Part shown: positions 1 through 8,857 of the stretch, one piece after another
Numbering within the stretch: the first letter of the stretch is position 1
Layout: every line of letters begins with the position of its first letter
From: Crossiella sp. CA-258035
GTDB taxonomy: Bacteria > Actinomycetota > Actinomycetes > Mycobacteriales > Pseudonocardiaceae
Length of the DNA stretch: 64,000 nucleotides
Assembly (NCBI RefSeq): GCF_030064675.1
Contig: NZ_CP116413.1
Coordinates: 5,922,001-5,986,000, forward strand
Direction of reading: 5' to 3'
Notes under the pieces: generated by a model
What the model was told of the DNA's origin: nothing
Seen by the model: only the letters and a program-made list of their open reading frames with translations
Database searches by the model: none
Position numbers and translations under genes: made by a program

Positions 1-830
1 TCGAGGAGCACCTGGACCAGCTGGAGCGGCTCGGGCCGGGCGCGGACCTGGTGGCCAACTTCGCGCTGCCCATCCCCTCGCTGGTGATCTGCGAGCTGCT
101 CGGCGTGCCCTACGCCGACCGCGCCGACTTCCAGGCCCGCAGCGCGCGGCAGATGAACGCGCTGCTGCCGGTGGAGGAGCGGATCGCGCTCAACCGCGAG
201 GGCCAGGCCTACATGCACTCGCTGGTGACCAAGGCCAGGGCGAACCCCGGTGAGGACCTGATCGGCATGCTGGTCCGCGAGCACGGCGCGACCGTGGACG
301 ACGACATGCTGGTCAACATCGCCTCGCTGCTGCTGCTCGCCGGGCACGAGACCACCGCGAACATGCTGGGCATCGGCACCTACGCCCTGCTCACCCACCC
401 CGACCAGCTGGCCTGGCTGCGCGCCAACCCGGACCGGATGGACAACGCGGTGGAGGAGCTGATGCGCTTCCTCACCGTGGTCGCCGCCGGGGTGCCCCGG
501 ATCGCGGTGCGGGACGTGGAGCTGCACGGGCAGCGGATTCCCGCGGGCGACATCGTGGTGTTCGTGCTCGCCTCGGCCAACCGCGACCCCGGGCAGCTGG
601 ACCGCCCGGACGAGCTGCTGCTGGACCGCCCGCCGCGCCCGCACCTGGCCTTCGGGCACGGCGCGCACCACTGCCTCGGCGCGCCGCTGGCCAGGTCGGA
701 GATGCGGGCCGCGTTCAGCGGGCTGCTGCGCCGGTTCCCCGGCCTGGCGCTGGCCGTGCCGCCGGAGCAGATCCGGTTCCAGCCGCACCAGGCCGTCTAC
801 GGGGTCGCGGAGCTGCCGATCACCTGGTGA
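1..830 (+). CDS. Cytochrome P450, C-terminal part (5' end outside window)
   Basis: Heme-thiolate monooxygenase; substrate unknown. The frame is open from base 3 and stops at TGA 828-830, leaving about 275 C-terminal residues of a normally ~400-residue protein. The internal GTG at 51 is not a credible start because family-like sequence continues upstream of it. Visible landmarks are the I-helix oxygen-activation motif AGHETT (about 339-356), the K-helix ExxR in EELMRF, and the heme loop FGHGAHHCLG with the cysteine ligand codon at 672-674. It looks like a soluble class I bacterial P450 of the CYP105/107 type, needing ferredoxin and reductase partners that are not in this window. Its 3' end overlaps the convergent GNAT gene by 34 bases. 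Confidence 0.95.
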   Translation, partial: EEHLDQLERLGPGADLVANFALPIPSLVICELLGVPYADRADFQARSARQMNALLPVEERIALNREGQAYMHSLVTKARANPGEDLIGMLVREHGATVDDDMLVNIASLLLLAGHETTANMLGIGTYALLTHPDQLAWLRANPDRMDNAVEELMRFLTVVAAGVPRIAVRDVELHGQRIPAGDIVVFVLASANRDPGQLDRPDELLLDRPPRPHLAFGHGAHHCLGAPLARSEMRAAFSGLLRRFPGLALAVPPEQIRFQPHQAVYGVAELPITW

Positions 831-1306
831 TCGACCCGCACGGTGAGCACCCCGTCGGCGATGCTGCCGCGGCCGGGCAGGCCGTAGGAGTCGAGCAGGT
901 GCCGCACCACGGCGTTGTCGGCGTAGGTGTGCAGGCAGACCGCGCGCACCCCGTCGGCGACCGCGGCCTTGGCCAGCCGCCGCAGCAGCGCCCGGCCAAG
1001 GCCCCTGCCCTGCCAGTCGTCGCGGACCAGGAAGGCCAGCTCGGCGGGGTCGGCGGCCTGGAACACGCTGCCCGCGCCCACCACCTCGGTCCCGGCCATG
1101 GCCAGCTGGGTGTGCGTGGCGTGCTGGCTGACCAGGCAGCCCAGCGCCCGCCCGCTGGTCTGCGGCGCGCCCAGGAACCGGCGGCGCAGCGTCTCCGCCG
1201 AACAGCGGCGGTGCAGCTCGACCAGGCCGTCCAGGTCCGGCGGGCGGGCCCGGCGCAGCAGCGCGGTGCGCCCGGCCAGCCGGATCAGCTCCGGTAAGTC
1301 GTCCAT
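797..1306 (-). CDS. GNAT family N-acetyltransferase
   Basis: Probable acetyl-CoA dependent acyltransferase of 169 residues, a single GNAT domain. The acetyl-CoA pyrophosphate loop (motif A) is visible as QGRGLG at residues 99-104, following the beta-4 strand AELAFLVRDD. The substrate cannot be told from sequence. The ATG at 1306 is preceded by CAGGAT eight bases upstream, compatible with an actinobacterial -10 box and a short or absent leader. The gene converges on the P450, overlapping its end by 34 bases, and is divergent from hrpA. Confidence 0.88.
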   Translation of the reverse strand: MDDLPELIRLAGRTALLRRARPPDLDGLVELHRRCSAETLRRRFLGAPQTSGRALGCLVSQHATHTQLAMAGTEVVGAGSVFQAADPAELAFLVRDDWQGRGLGRALLRRLAKAAVADGVRAVCLHTYADNAVVRHLLDSYGLPGRGSIADGVLTVRVDHQVIGSSATP

Positions 1307-1424
1307 GGCCCCCGATCCTGGGCGCGGCAGGTGACACCGGCGTTACCCGGCCGCGTGGGTTTCACCACCGTGCGCGGGGTGAGCGGGGAAAACCGTTTGC
1401 CGGGCACTTAAACTGGTCCGCAGT

Positions 1425-4400
1425 ATGGGTACGCCGCTTGTGAGCCCCTCGCTCACCGAACTCCACCACCGCCTCGCCGAGCTGATGCTGCGTGATCAGC
1501 GTCGGTTGCGCCGTCGTATCGAGGGGGCCCGCAAGCTGCGGGACGCCGACAAGCGCGCCGCGGTCACCGCGGAGATCGCCGGCGAGGTGGCCGCGGCGGA
1601 GCTCCGGCTGGAGAACCGGCGCAACTCCCGGCCCAAGATCAGCTATCCGGCGCAGCTGCCGGTCAGCCAGCGCAAGGACGAGATCCTGGCCGCGGTCCGC
1701 GACCACCAGGTGGTGATCGTCGCGGGCGAGACCGGCTCCGGCAAGACCACCCAGCTGCCCAAGATCTGCCTGGAGCTGGGCCGGGGCGTGCAGGGGCTGA
1801 TCGGGCACACCCAACCCCGACGGCTGGCCGCGCGCACGGTGGCCGAGCGGATCGCCGAGGAGCTGGGCACCTCGCTCGGCGAGACCGTCGGCTACCAGGT
1901 CCGCTTCACCGACCAGTCCAGCACGGACACCCTGGTCAAGCTGATGACCGACGGCATCCTGCTGGCCGAGATCCAGAACGACCGGACGCTGTCCCGCTAC
2001 GACACGCTGATCATCGACGAGGCGCACGAGCGCAGCCTCAACGTGGACTTCCTGCTCGGCTACCTGGCCCAGCTGCTGCCCCGCCGCCCCGACCTCAAGG
2101 TGATCATCACCTCCGCGACCATCGACCCCGAGCGGTTCTCCCGGCACTTCGGCGACGCCCCGATCATCGAGGTCTCCGGCCGCACCTACCCGGTGGAGGT
2201 CCGCTACCGGCCGATCATCGACCCGGACAGCGAGACCGAGGACACCGACCGGGACCAGGTCACCGCGGTCTCCGACGCGGTGGACGAGCTGCTGCTGGAG
2301 GGGCCGGGCGACATCCTGGTCTTCCTCAGCGGTGAGCGGGAGATCAGGGACACCGCGGACGCGCTGGAGAAACGGGAGCTGCGCAACACCGAGGTGGTGC
2401 CGCTGTACGCGCGGCTGTCCGCGGCCGAGCAGCACCGGGTGTTCCAGGCGCACACCGGGCGGCGGATCGTGCTGGCCACCAACGTGGCCGAGACCTCGCT
2501 GACCGTGCCCGGCATCAAGTACGTGATCGACCCCGGCACCGCGCGGATCTCCCGGTACTCCCACCGCACCAAGGTGCAGCGGCTGCCGATCGAACCGGTC
2601 TCCCAGGCCTCGGCCAACCAGCGCAAGGGCCGCTGCGGCCGGGTGTCGGAGGGCATCTGCATCCGGCTCTACAGCGAGGAGGACTTCGAGGCCAGGCCGG
2701 AGTTCACCGATCCGGAGATCCTGCGCACCAACCTGGCCTCGGTCATCCTGCAGATGACCTCGCTCGGCCTCGGCGACCTGGCCGCGTTCCCGTTCATCGA
2801 CCCGCCGGATGCCCGCAACATCACCGCCGGTGTGCAGCTGTTGCAGGAGCTGGGCGCGCTCGACCCGGAGCAGAGCGATCCGAAGAAACGGCTGACCCCG
2901 TTGGGGCGCAAGCTCTCCCAGCTGCCGGTGGACCCCAGGCTGGCCAGGATGGTGCTGGCCGCCGACGAGCTGGGCTGCGTGCGCGAGGTGCTGGTGATCA
3001 CCGCCGCACTGTCCATTCAGGACCCCCGCGAGCGCCCGGCGGACAAGCAGCAGGACGCGGACGGCAAGCACGCCCGCTTCGCCGATCCGAACTCGGACTT
3101 CCTGGCCTACCTGAAGCTGTGGGAGTACCTGCGGGAGCAGCAGCAGGAGCTCTCCAGCAACCGGTTCCGCAAGCTGTGCAAGGCGGAGTACCTGAACTAC
3201 CTGCGGGTGCGGGAGTGGCAGGACATCCACAGCCAGCTGCGCCAGGTGGTCAAGCAGCTGGGCATCACCCCGAACAGCAACCCCGCGCCGGAGCAGCAGA
3301 TCCACACCGCGCTGCTGTCGGGTCTGTTGTCGCACATCGGTTTGCAGGAGGAGCGGAAGAAGGAGTACCTGGGCGCGCGCAGTGCCCGCTTCGCCATCTT
3401 CCCCGGCTCCGCGCTGTTCAAGAAGCCACCGCGCTGGGTGATGGCGGCCGAGCTGGTGGAGACCTCGCGGCTGTGGGGCCGGATCGCGGCCCGGATCGAG
3501 CCGGAGTGGGTCGAGCCGCTGGCCGGCCACCTGGTCAAGCGCACGCACAGCGAGCCGCACTGGGAGAAGAAGCAGGGCGCGGTGATGGCCATCGAGCGGG
3601 TGACCCTGTACGGGATCCCGCTGGTGGTCAACCGCAAGGTCAACTACGGCCGGATCGACCCGGAGCTGAGCCGGGAGCTGTTCATCCGGCACGCGCTGGT
3701 CGAGGGCGACTGGGAGACCACGCACAAGTTCTTCCACGCCAACCGGGCGCTGCTCGGCGAGGTCGAGGCGCTGGAGGACCGGGCGCGGCGGCGGGACATC
3801 CTGGTCGACGACGAGACGCTGTTCGCCTTCTACGACGAGCGGATCGGCAAGGAGGTCGTCTCCGGGCGGCACTTCGACAGCTGGTGGAAGAAGACCCGCA
3901 GGGAGACCCCCGATCTGCTGACCTTCGACAAACAGGCGCTGATCAACGCCACCGCCGGGTCGATCACCGAGGCCGACTACCCCGATGACTGGCGGCAGGG
4001 CGGGGTGACACTGCCGCTGACCTACCGGTTCGAGCCGGGCAGGCGGGACGACGGGGTCACCGCGCACATCCCGGTCGGCGTGCTCAACCAGGTCGGCGGC
4101 GACGGCTTCGCCTGGCACATTCCCGGGCTGCGCAAGGAGATCGTGGTCTCACTGCTGAAGTCGCTGCCGAAGAACCTGCGCCGCAACTTCGTGCCGGTGC
4201 CCGATGTGGCCGAGGCGCTGCTGAGCCGGCTCTCGGTCGAGGACGGCAACGTGCTGGACGCGGTGGAGGACGTGCTGCACGAGCTCACCCGGATCGAGGT
4301 GCCCAGGGAGGCCTGGCAGCTGGACCAGGTGCCGGACCACCTGAAGACCACTTACCGGGTGGTCGATGAGAACGAGAAGGTGCTGGCCGAGGGCAAGGAC

Positions 4401-5321
4401 CTGGCGGCGCTGAAGCGGAAGCTGACGGCTCAGGTGCGCAAGACGTTGTCCAAGGCTGGCAACGAGCTGGAGCGGACCGGGCTGCGGGACTGGACCATCG
4501 GGACACTGCCGAAGACTTTTTCGCAGGAGCAGAACGGGTTCACGGTCACGGCTTATCCGGCGTTGATCGATGAGACCGACAGTGTGGCGGTCCGGATGCT
4601 GGACAGCGCGGCCGAGCAGCGGCGGGCGATGTGGCGGGGAACGCGGCGGTTGTTGCTGCTGACGGTGCCCTCGCCGGTGAAGCAGTTGCAGCGGGGGCTG
4701 AGCAACCAGGCGAAGCTGACGTTGAGCCGGAATCCGCATGGCGGGGTGGCTGATCTGCTTGTCGACTGCATCAATGCGGCGGCGGACAAGCTGATCGCGG
4801 CTGGGGGTGGGCCTGCTTGGGATTCGGCTGGGTTCGCGAAGCTCCGGGATGGGGTTCGGGGCGGGTTGCAGCTGGCGGTTTTTGAGGTGGTCGGGCACGT
4901 CGAGGCGACGCTGATGGCGTGGCACGAGGTGTCGGCTGTTTTGGAGACCAAGGCTGGTTCTGATGCGGCCGCGGATGTGCGGAAGCAGGTGGATGCGTTG
5001 GTGTACAAGGGGTTTGTGACTGCTACCGGGTGGTCTCGGGTGGTGCATCTGCCGCGGTATCTGCGGGCGGCCAAGCATCGGCTGGAGAAGGTTGGGGAGA
5101 ATCCTCGGCGGGATGCGGAGTTGCAGGCTCAGGTGTCGCAGGTGCAGCAGGCGTATCTGGAGCTTCGGCGCGAGGTGCCGCAGGCTGCGGCTGGGTTGGC
5201 CAAGATTCGGTGGATGATTGAGGAGCTGCGGGTTAGTTATTTCGCGCAGTCTCTGGGGACTGCTTATCCGGTTTCGGACAAGCGGATTTATCGGACTATG
5301 GATGAGTTGCTGTCTGCTTAG
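1425..5321 (+). CDS. hrpA: ATP-dependent RNA helicase HrpA (DEAH box)
   Basis: Full-length HrpA of 1298 residues, a DEAH-family RNA helicase; in E. coli this family acts in mRNA processing and rescue of stalled ribosomes. Walker A GETGSGKTTQ is at 101-110, DEAH at 198-201, SAT at 230-232 and motif VI QRKGRCGR at 399-406. The HA2/OB-fold region and the long C-terminal DUF3418-type extension of bacterial HrpA follow. The ATG at 1425 lacks a clear Shine-Dalgarno; TAAACT at 1409-1414 could be a -10 box giving a leader of only a few bases. From about 4420 to the stop, codon endings shift visibly from C towards G and T. A large inverted repeat lies directly downstream. Confidence 0.97.
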   Translation: MGTPLVSPSLTELHHRLAELMLRDQRRLRRRIEGARKLRDADKRAAVTAEIAGEVAAAELRLENRRNSRPKISYPAQLPVSQRKDEILAAVRDHQVVIVAGETGSGKTTQLPKICLELGRGVQGLIGHTQPRRLAARTVAERIAEELGTSLGETVGYQVRFTDQSSTDTLVKLMTDGILLAEIQNDRTLSRYDTLIIDEAHERSLNVDFLLGYLAQLLPRRPDLKVIITSATIDPERFSRHFGDAPIIEVSGRTYPVEVRYRPIIDPDSETEDTDRDQVTAVSDAVDELLLEGPGDILVFLSGEREIRDTADALEKRELRNTEVVPLYARLSAAEQHRVFQAHTGRRIVLATNVAETSLTVPGIKYVIDPGTARISRYSHRTKVQRLPIEPVSQASANQRKGRCGRVSEGICIRLYSEEDFEARPEFTDPEILRTNLASVILQMTSLGLGDLAAFPFIDPPDARNITAGVQLLQELGALDPEQSDPKKRLTPLGRKLSQLPVDPRLARMVLAADELGCVREVLVITAALSIQDPRERPADKQQDADGKHARFADPNSDFLAYLKLWEYLREQQQELSSNRFRKLCKAEYLNYLRVREWQDIHSQLRQVVKQLGITPNSNPAPEQQIHTALLSGLLSHIGLQEERKKEYLGARSARFAIFPGSALFKKPPRWVMAAELVETSRLWGRIAARIEPEWVEPLAGHLVKRTHSEPHWEKKQGAVMAIERVTLYGIPLVVNRKVNYGRIDPELSRELFIRHALVEGDWETTHKFFHANRALLGEVEALEDRARRRDILVDDETLFAFYDERIGKEVVSGRHFDSWWKKTRRETPDLLTFDKQALINATAGSITEADYPDDWRQGGVTLPLTYRFEPGRRDDGVTAHIPVGVLNQVGGDGFAWHIPGLRKEIVVSLLKSLPKNLRRNFVPVPDVAEALLSRLSVEDGNVLDAVEDVLHELTRIEVPREAWQLDQVPDHLKTTYRVVDENEKVLAEGKDLAALKRKLTAQVRKTLSKAGNELERTGLRDWTIGTLPKTFSQEQNGFTVTAYPALIDETDSVAVRMLDSAAEQRRAMWRGTRRLLLLTVPSPVKQLQRGLSNQAKLTLSRNPHGGVADLLVDCINAAADKLIAAGGGPAWDSAGFAKLRDGVRGGLQLAVFEVVGHVEATLMAWHEVSAVLETKAGSDAAADVRKQVDALVYKGFVTATGWSRVVHLPRYLRAAKHRLEKVGENPRRDAELQAQVSQVQQAYLELRREVPQAAAGLAKIRWMIEELRVSYFAQSLGTAYPVSDKRIYRTMDELLSA

Positions 5322-5342
5322 CGGTTGTCGAGCCGCGTGGTT

Positions 5343-5478
5343 CGGTTGATTTTGTGATTTGGTTTGGGGCCCCTAGGCCATCCCGGATTGGGCTGACGGG
5401 GCAGGCGGTGAGGCCTGCCCAATCGCTGGGGTAGCTTATGGGATGGCCTCCCCCCAAACAAAATCACAAAATCAACCG
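5343..5478. repeat. 136-bp imperfect inverted-repeat element with nested hairpin
   Basis: The left arm 5343-5384 and right arm 5440-5478 are near-perfect reverse complements. Both share CGGTTGATTTTGTGATT, then after one mismatch GTTTGGGG, a short asymmetric bulge, and AGGCCATCCC. Between the arms a second hairpin pairs GGGCAGGC (5399-5406) with GCCTGCCC (5413-5420). It fills most of the gap between convergent hrpA and the VOC gene. It could be a bidirectional terminator, but the arms are unusually long and AT-rich for this genome, so a small non-autonomous (MITE-like) element or structured RNA is also possible. Confidence 0.8.
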
Positions 5479-5536
5479 CTCGCGGAGGGTGCTATCTCGC
5501 TGGCGGAGGTTGTTTGCGCGCGTTGGCCGGTCGTGG

Positions 5537-5980
5537 TCAGTTGATGTCGAACTCGTTTCCTTCGGGGTCCTTCATCGCTATCGCGTAGTGGTCGACTCCT
5601 TCTTGGTACATGGTGTGGGTGATGGTGGCGTCTAGGGCTACCAGGCGGTTGGCTTCGGCTTCTACTCGCTTCTTGCGGGTCTGGATCGGGTCTTCGCGGT
5701 TGCCGCTGGCGTGGATGTCGATGTGCAGGCGGTTCTTCACCGCCTTTGCGTCTTGGACCAGCTGGAACCAGATGTCCGGTCCACCACCCTGTGGGTCGCT
5801 GATCCGATCCGCCCCGCCGGTCAATGCCTCTTCCGGCAGGCCGAGGTCGCGGTAGTAGGCGTCCCAGGTGGCGAAGCCGGGTGGGGGTGGGGCGAGTTGG
5901 TAGTGCAGGGCAGCGGCCCAGAAGTGGGCTTGGCGGGTGGGGTTGGCGCAGTCGACCACCAGTTGGTAGCGGACGGGCAC
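5537..5980 (-). CDS. VOC family (glyoxalase-like) protein
   Basis: A 147-residue protein of the vicinal-oxygen-chelate/glyoxalase superfamily. It opens with the beta strand YQLVVDCANP and helix AHFWAAALHY, has the central HIDIHASG segment and ends with the typical MKDPEGNEFDIN. These domains occur in dioxygenases, lyases and drug-binding resistance proteins; no substrate can be assigned. The start is GTG at 5980, with AAAGGAAA just upstream as ribosome-binding site. It lies 21 bases downstream of the CYTH-CHAD gene on the same strand, so the two may be cotranscribed, and it converges on the inverted-repeat element. Confidence 0.85.
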   Translation of the reverse strand: MPVRYQLVVDCANPTRQAHFWAAALHYQLAPPPPGFATWDAYYRDLGLPEEALTGGADRISDPQGGGPDIWFQLVQDAKAVKNRLHIDIHASGNREDPIQTRKKRVEAEANRLVALDATITHTMYQEGVDHYAIAMKDPEGNEFDIN

Positions 5981-6001
5981 TGGGTTTCCTTTCCAGCGTT
6001 G

Positions 6002-7525
6002 CTAGCGGAGCCACTTTCGGAGCTTCTTTGTCGAAGCCTTGCGCCATAGCGCTGGAAGTTCAGTGCGAGCCTGTGTCGCCTTTGCCTCGTCGCGCCCCAG
6101 GAACAGGCCGTAGGTGAAGCCGTTCTCTGTCGCCAGGTGGGCTTGGACGCCAAGGTCGCGGAGGGCTTGGCGGCTTACTACGGCATCCTGGTGGTGGCCC
6201 AGGAGGGTTTGGATGTCCTTCATTCGTTTGCGGAAGCGGGTGGCGTTCTTGCCGAACACCGGTTCCAGCGCTTCGGCGGCGTAGCGGGCGCGTTTGGCTG
6301 CTTTGCGGGCTTCGTGCAGGGCCAGTTCTTGTTCCGGGCCATCCTTGGTCGCCGCCTCTGTCATCGCTCGGTCCAGCTTGCGGTAGGCGCGGCGGACCTG
6401 CTGGGGCAGGACGTCCTTCGCGGGGTGGGTGGCCAGGCGGGTGGGCGGGGGTTCGGAGAGGGCGAACTCCAGCAGGCACAGCAGGTCCAGGTAGCGCTGG
6501 CCGTCGAGTTCGGCGAGGACCTTCTTGCGGGCGGCGGCGGCTTCCTGGCGGTAGTGGCCGTCGACCCGGGCCTTGACGGGGCCGAGGACGAGTTCGTCCG
6601 GGGTGTCTTGGATGTGCTGGGTCACGCGGTGGTGCAGGACTTCCAGGTCTCTTGCCTCGCCCAGGACCGCGCCCAGCCATTTGAGCTCGTCGGACAGGCG
6701 GCCGGTCTGTTCCTTGTCGATGACCTTGCCGTAGGCGCGCAGGGTGCTGCGCAGGCGGCGGGTGGCGACCCTCATCTGGTGGACGGCGTCTGGCTTGTCG
6801 CGGCGGATGAGGATGTCGCCTGCCACCAGGGCGGCGGCGTGGGCGCGGAGGTAGGCCAGGACGACGGTGATGGCGGATGACTTCTTGGTCAGGGGGCGGG
6901 GTGGGGTGTGCGCGAAGACCGGGCGGGGCGGGGTGCCCAGGAGGCGGCCGATCTTCGACTTGGACGTGCTGCGGTGGGCGCCTGCGGTGATGAAGCGTTC
7001 GTCCACTGTGGACAGTAGGGTGAGGTCGCCGTTGACGAGCTCTACTTCGGCCTCCTGCCAGGTGTCCAGGGTGGCGGACTCGCCCATGGTCTGGGCGCTG
7101 ACGTCGTCGATGACCACCTCGGCCAGCACCGCGCCCTCGGCGTCCACCAGGTGCCAGCGGCGGCGGGTGGTGCGCAGGCGGCCGATGGGGGCCAGGTCGT
7201 TGCCCCTGGTGTGCGCGCGGACGAGCTTGGCCAGGGTGGCTGGGACCTTGCGGTTGCGGCCCAGTGGCAGGCGGATTTCCTCGCGGGTGTCCGGGCCGAG
7301 CGGCAGTTTGAGGTGCCAGCCGGCGTCGTCGCCGCCGGTGCGGCGGCGCAGGGTGATGCCCTCGGCGAGCAGGCGGCGGTCGGCGGTGTCAAAGTAGGTC
7401 GCGTCCAGGGCCAGTTCGTCGGGGCCCAGCAGGGCGGCGACCCCGGGCAGGCCGTCCAGGTCCGGCAGGGCCAGTGGTTCCGCCGCCTCGTACTTGCGTT
7501 CGATCTCCCGCGTTTCGGTCGCCAT
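6002..7525 (-). CDS. CYTH-CHAD domain protein
   Basis: 507 residues. The N-terminal CYTH (triphosphate tunnel) domain carries the signature ExExK as EIERK at 7-11, followed by the tunnel strands to about residue 200. The CHAD domain follows from about 217 to 505, with its conserved basic histidine motifs HQMRVATRRLRS near 249 and a later HEARKAAKRARY. Known CYTH domains hydrolyse inorganic triphosphate or related organic triphosphates, and CHAD domains bind polyphosphate, so a role in polyphosphate or triphosphate metabolism is inferred. The ATG at 7525 is used; TAAGCA six bases upstream may be a -10 box. It is divergent from the small acidic gene at 7614. Confidence 0.93.
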   Translation of the reverse strand: MATETREIERKYEAAEPLALPDLDGLPGVAALLGPDELALDATYFDTADRRLLAEGITLRRRTGGDDAGWHLKLPLGPDTREEIRLPLGRNRKVPATLAKLVRAHTRGNDLAPIGRLRTTRRRWHLVDAEGAVLAEVVIDDVSAQTMGESATLDTWQEAEVELVNGDLTLLSTVDERFITAGAHRSTSKSKIGRLLGTPPRPVFAHTPPRPLTKKSSAITVVLAYLRAHAAALVAGDILIRRDKPDAVHQMRVATRRLRSTLRAYGKVIDKEQTGRLSDELKWLGAVLGEARDLEVLHHRVTQHIQDTPDELVLGPVKARVDGHYRQEAAAARKKVLAELDGQRYLDLLCLLEFALSEPPPTRLATHPAKDVLPQQVRRAYRKLDRAMTEAATKDGPEQELALHEARKAAKRARYAAEALEPVFGKNATRFRKRMKDIQTLLGHHQDAVVSRQALRDLGVQAHLATENGFTYGLFLGRDEAKATQARTELPALWRKASTKKLRKWLR

Positions 7526-7613
7526 CTTGCATGCTTACCCGAGATCCGGCCGTTCAGCACCTGGTGTTTGTGGATCCCGGTGATCGGGAACGGCCCTGGG
7601 GAGGAGGTGTGCG

Positions 7614-7781
7614 ATGAACCGCCCAGCCGACGAAGTCCCCGAGGCCGACGCGTTGGAGCAGAGGACCGAGGTGATGCCGGAGGAAGAGGACGTGCTCATC
7701 GACGTGCGGCCACTGGAGGCCGATCCCGCCGATGTGGCAGACCAGCACCGATCGGTCCCACTGGATGAGGAAGAGGTCTAG
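7614..7781 (+). CDS. Small acidic hypothetical protein (55 aa)
   Basis: ATG at 7614 is preceded by a strong Shine-Dalgarno GGAGGAGGTG and the frame runs 55 codons to TAG 7779-7781. The product is very acidic, with an EADALEQ segment near the N-terminus and DEEEV at the C-terminus, and has no membrane segment or cysteine. I recall short actinobacterial proteins with a similar DALEQ pattern but know no function. The stop overlaps the stop of the convergent PHP gene by four bases. The excellent ribosome-binding site and the snug fit between neighbours argue that it is real. Confidence 0.72.
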   Translation: MNRPADEVPEADALEQRTEVMPEEEDVLIDVRPLEADPADVADQHRSVPLDEEEV

Positions 7782-8857
7782 GTACGGGTACGTGCGTGGG
7801 AGGGGGCGCGGGCTTTGGTGCGGCGGCGGACGAGTTGGGCCGCCGTGCGGGTGTTGATCACTCGGTCCGCGTCCACTCCGCACTCCTGTGCCCGGGCGCA
7901 GCCGAAGCCGAGCCAGTCGAGCTGACCCGGGGCGTGCGCGTCGGAGTCGATGGCGAACTCGCAGCCCAGGTCGACGGCCAGGCGGAGCAGCCTGCGGGGC
8001 GGGTCCAGGCGTTCCGGGCGTGAGTTGATCTCTACGGCCACGTTGTGGTCGCGGCAGGCGGTGAAGACGCGTTCCGGGTCGAACTGGGACTCCGGGCGGC
8101 CCTTGCCGGTGACCAGGCGGCCGGTGCAGTGGCCGAGGACGTCCAGGTGCGGGTTGGCCACCGCGGCGCACAGGCGTTCGGTCATCTCCGCGGCCGGCAT
8201 GCGGAGCTTGGAGTGCACGCTGCCGACGACCAGGTCCAGTTCGGCGAGCAGGGCGGGATCCTGGTCCAGGCTGCCGTCGTCGAGGATGTCGACCTCGATG
8301 CCGGTGAGGATGCGGAACGGGGCCAGCTGCTCGTTGAGCTGCCGGACCAGCTCGAGCTGGGCGCGCAGGCGGTCGGCGGAAAGTCCGTTGGCGACCCGGA
8401 GGCGGGGTGAGTGGTCGGTGAGGGCGATCCACTCGTGGCCCAGCTCGCGGGCGGCCTCGGCCATCTCCAGGACCGGGCTGCCGCCGTCGGACCAGTCGGA
8501 GTGGGTGTGGCAGTCGCCGCGCAGGGCTTGGCGCAGCTCCTCGCCGACGGTGAGGGTGGGCGCGGTGTCCAGCAGCGAGGTGAGGTAGCGGGGCTGCTGA
8601 CCGGCGAGGGCCTCGGTGATGACGGTGGCGGTGGCCTTGCCGATGCCGGGCAGGTCGGTGAGGGTGCCGCGCTCGACCCGCTCCCGGAGCTCCCGCTCGG
8701 TGAGCGGCTCGATGGTCGAGGCGGCGCGGCGGAAGGCCCGCACCCGGTAGGTCGGCTCGGCCGCTCGCTCCAGGTGGAAGGCGATCTGGCGCAACGCCCG
8801 AACGGGATCCACCAGCCAGGAATACCCCGCTTGATCCCGGGCAACTCCTCTGGCCAT
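7778..8857 (-). CDS. PHP domain protein with helix-hairpin-helix (PolX C-terminal-like)
   Basis: 359 residues from ATG 8857. Residues about 20-110 form a helix-hairpin-helix module with LPGIGKAT at 69-76, as in family X DNA polymerases. From 113 a PHP phosphoesterase domain begins with DCHTHSDWSDG, with later metal-binding motifs LTDHSPR, GIEVDI and DSDAH. The polymerase palm is absent, so this is the stand-alone HhH-PHP form, probably a metal-dependent phosphoesterase or 3'-5' nuclease. The frame is open further upstream, but that would run into the divergent DUF6098 gene, whose ATG overlaps this one on CATG (8855-8858). GTG 8812 is an alternative start. Confidence 0.9.
   Translation of the reverse strand: MARGVARDQAGYSWLVDPVRALRQIAFHLERAAEPTYRVRAFRRAASTIEPLTERELRERVERGTLTDLPGIGKATATVITEALAGQQPRYLTSLLDTAPTLTVGEELRQALRGDCHTHSDWSDGGSPVLEMAEAARELGHEWIALTDHSPRLRVANGLSADRLRAQLELVRQLNEQLAPFRILTGIEVDILDDGSLDQDPALLAELDLVVGSVHSKLRMPAAEMTERLCAAVANPHLDVLGHCTGRLVTGKGRPESQFDPERVFTACRDHNVAVEINSRPERLDPPRRLLRLAVDLGCEFAIDSDAHAPGQLDWLGFGCARAQECGVDADRVINTRTAAQLVRRRTKARAPSHARTRT

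Noticed and set aside
1362-4118. A 918-codon open frame antisense to hrpA
   Set aside because: Low-complexity, Val/Leu/Gln/His-rich translation typical of the reverse strand of GC-rich genes; hrpA on the plus strand has full helicase motifs.
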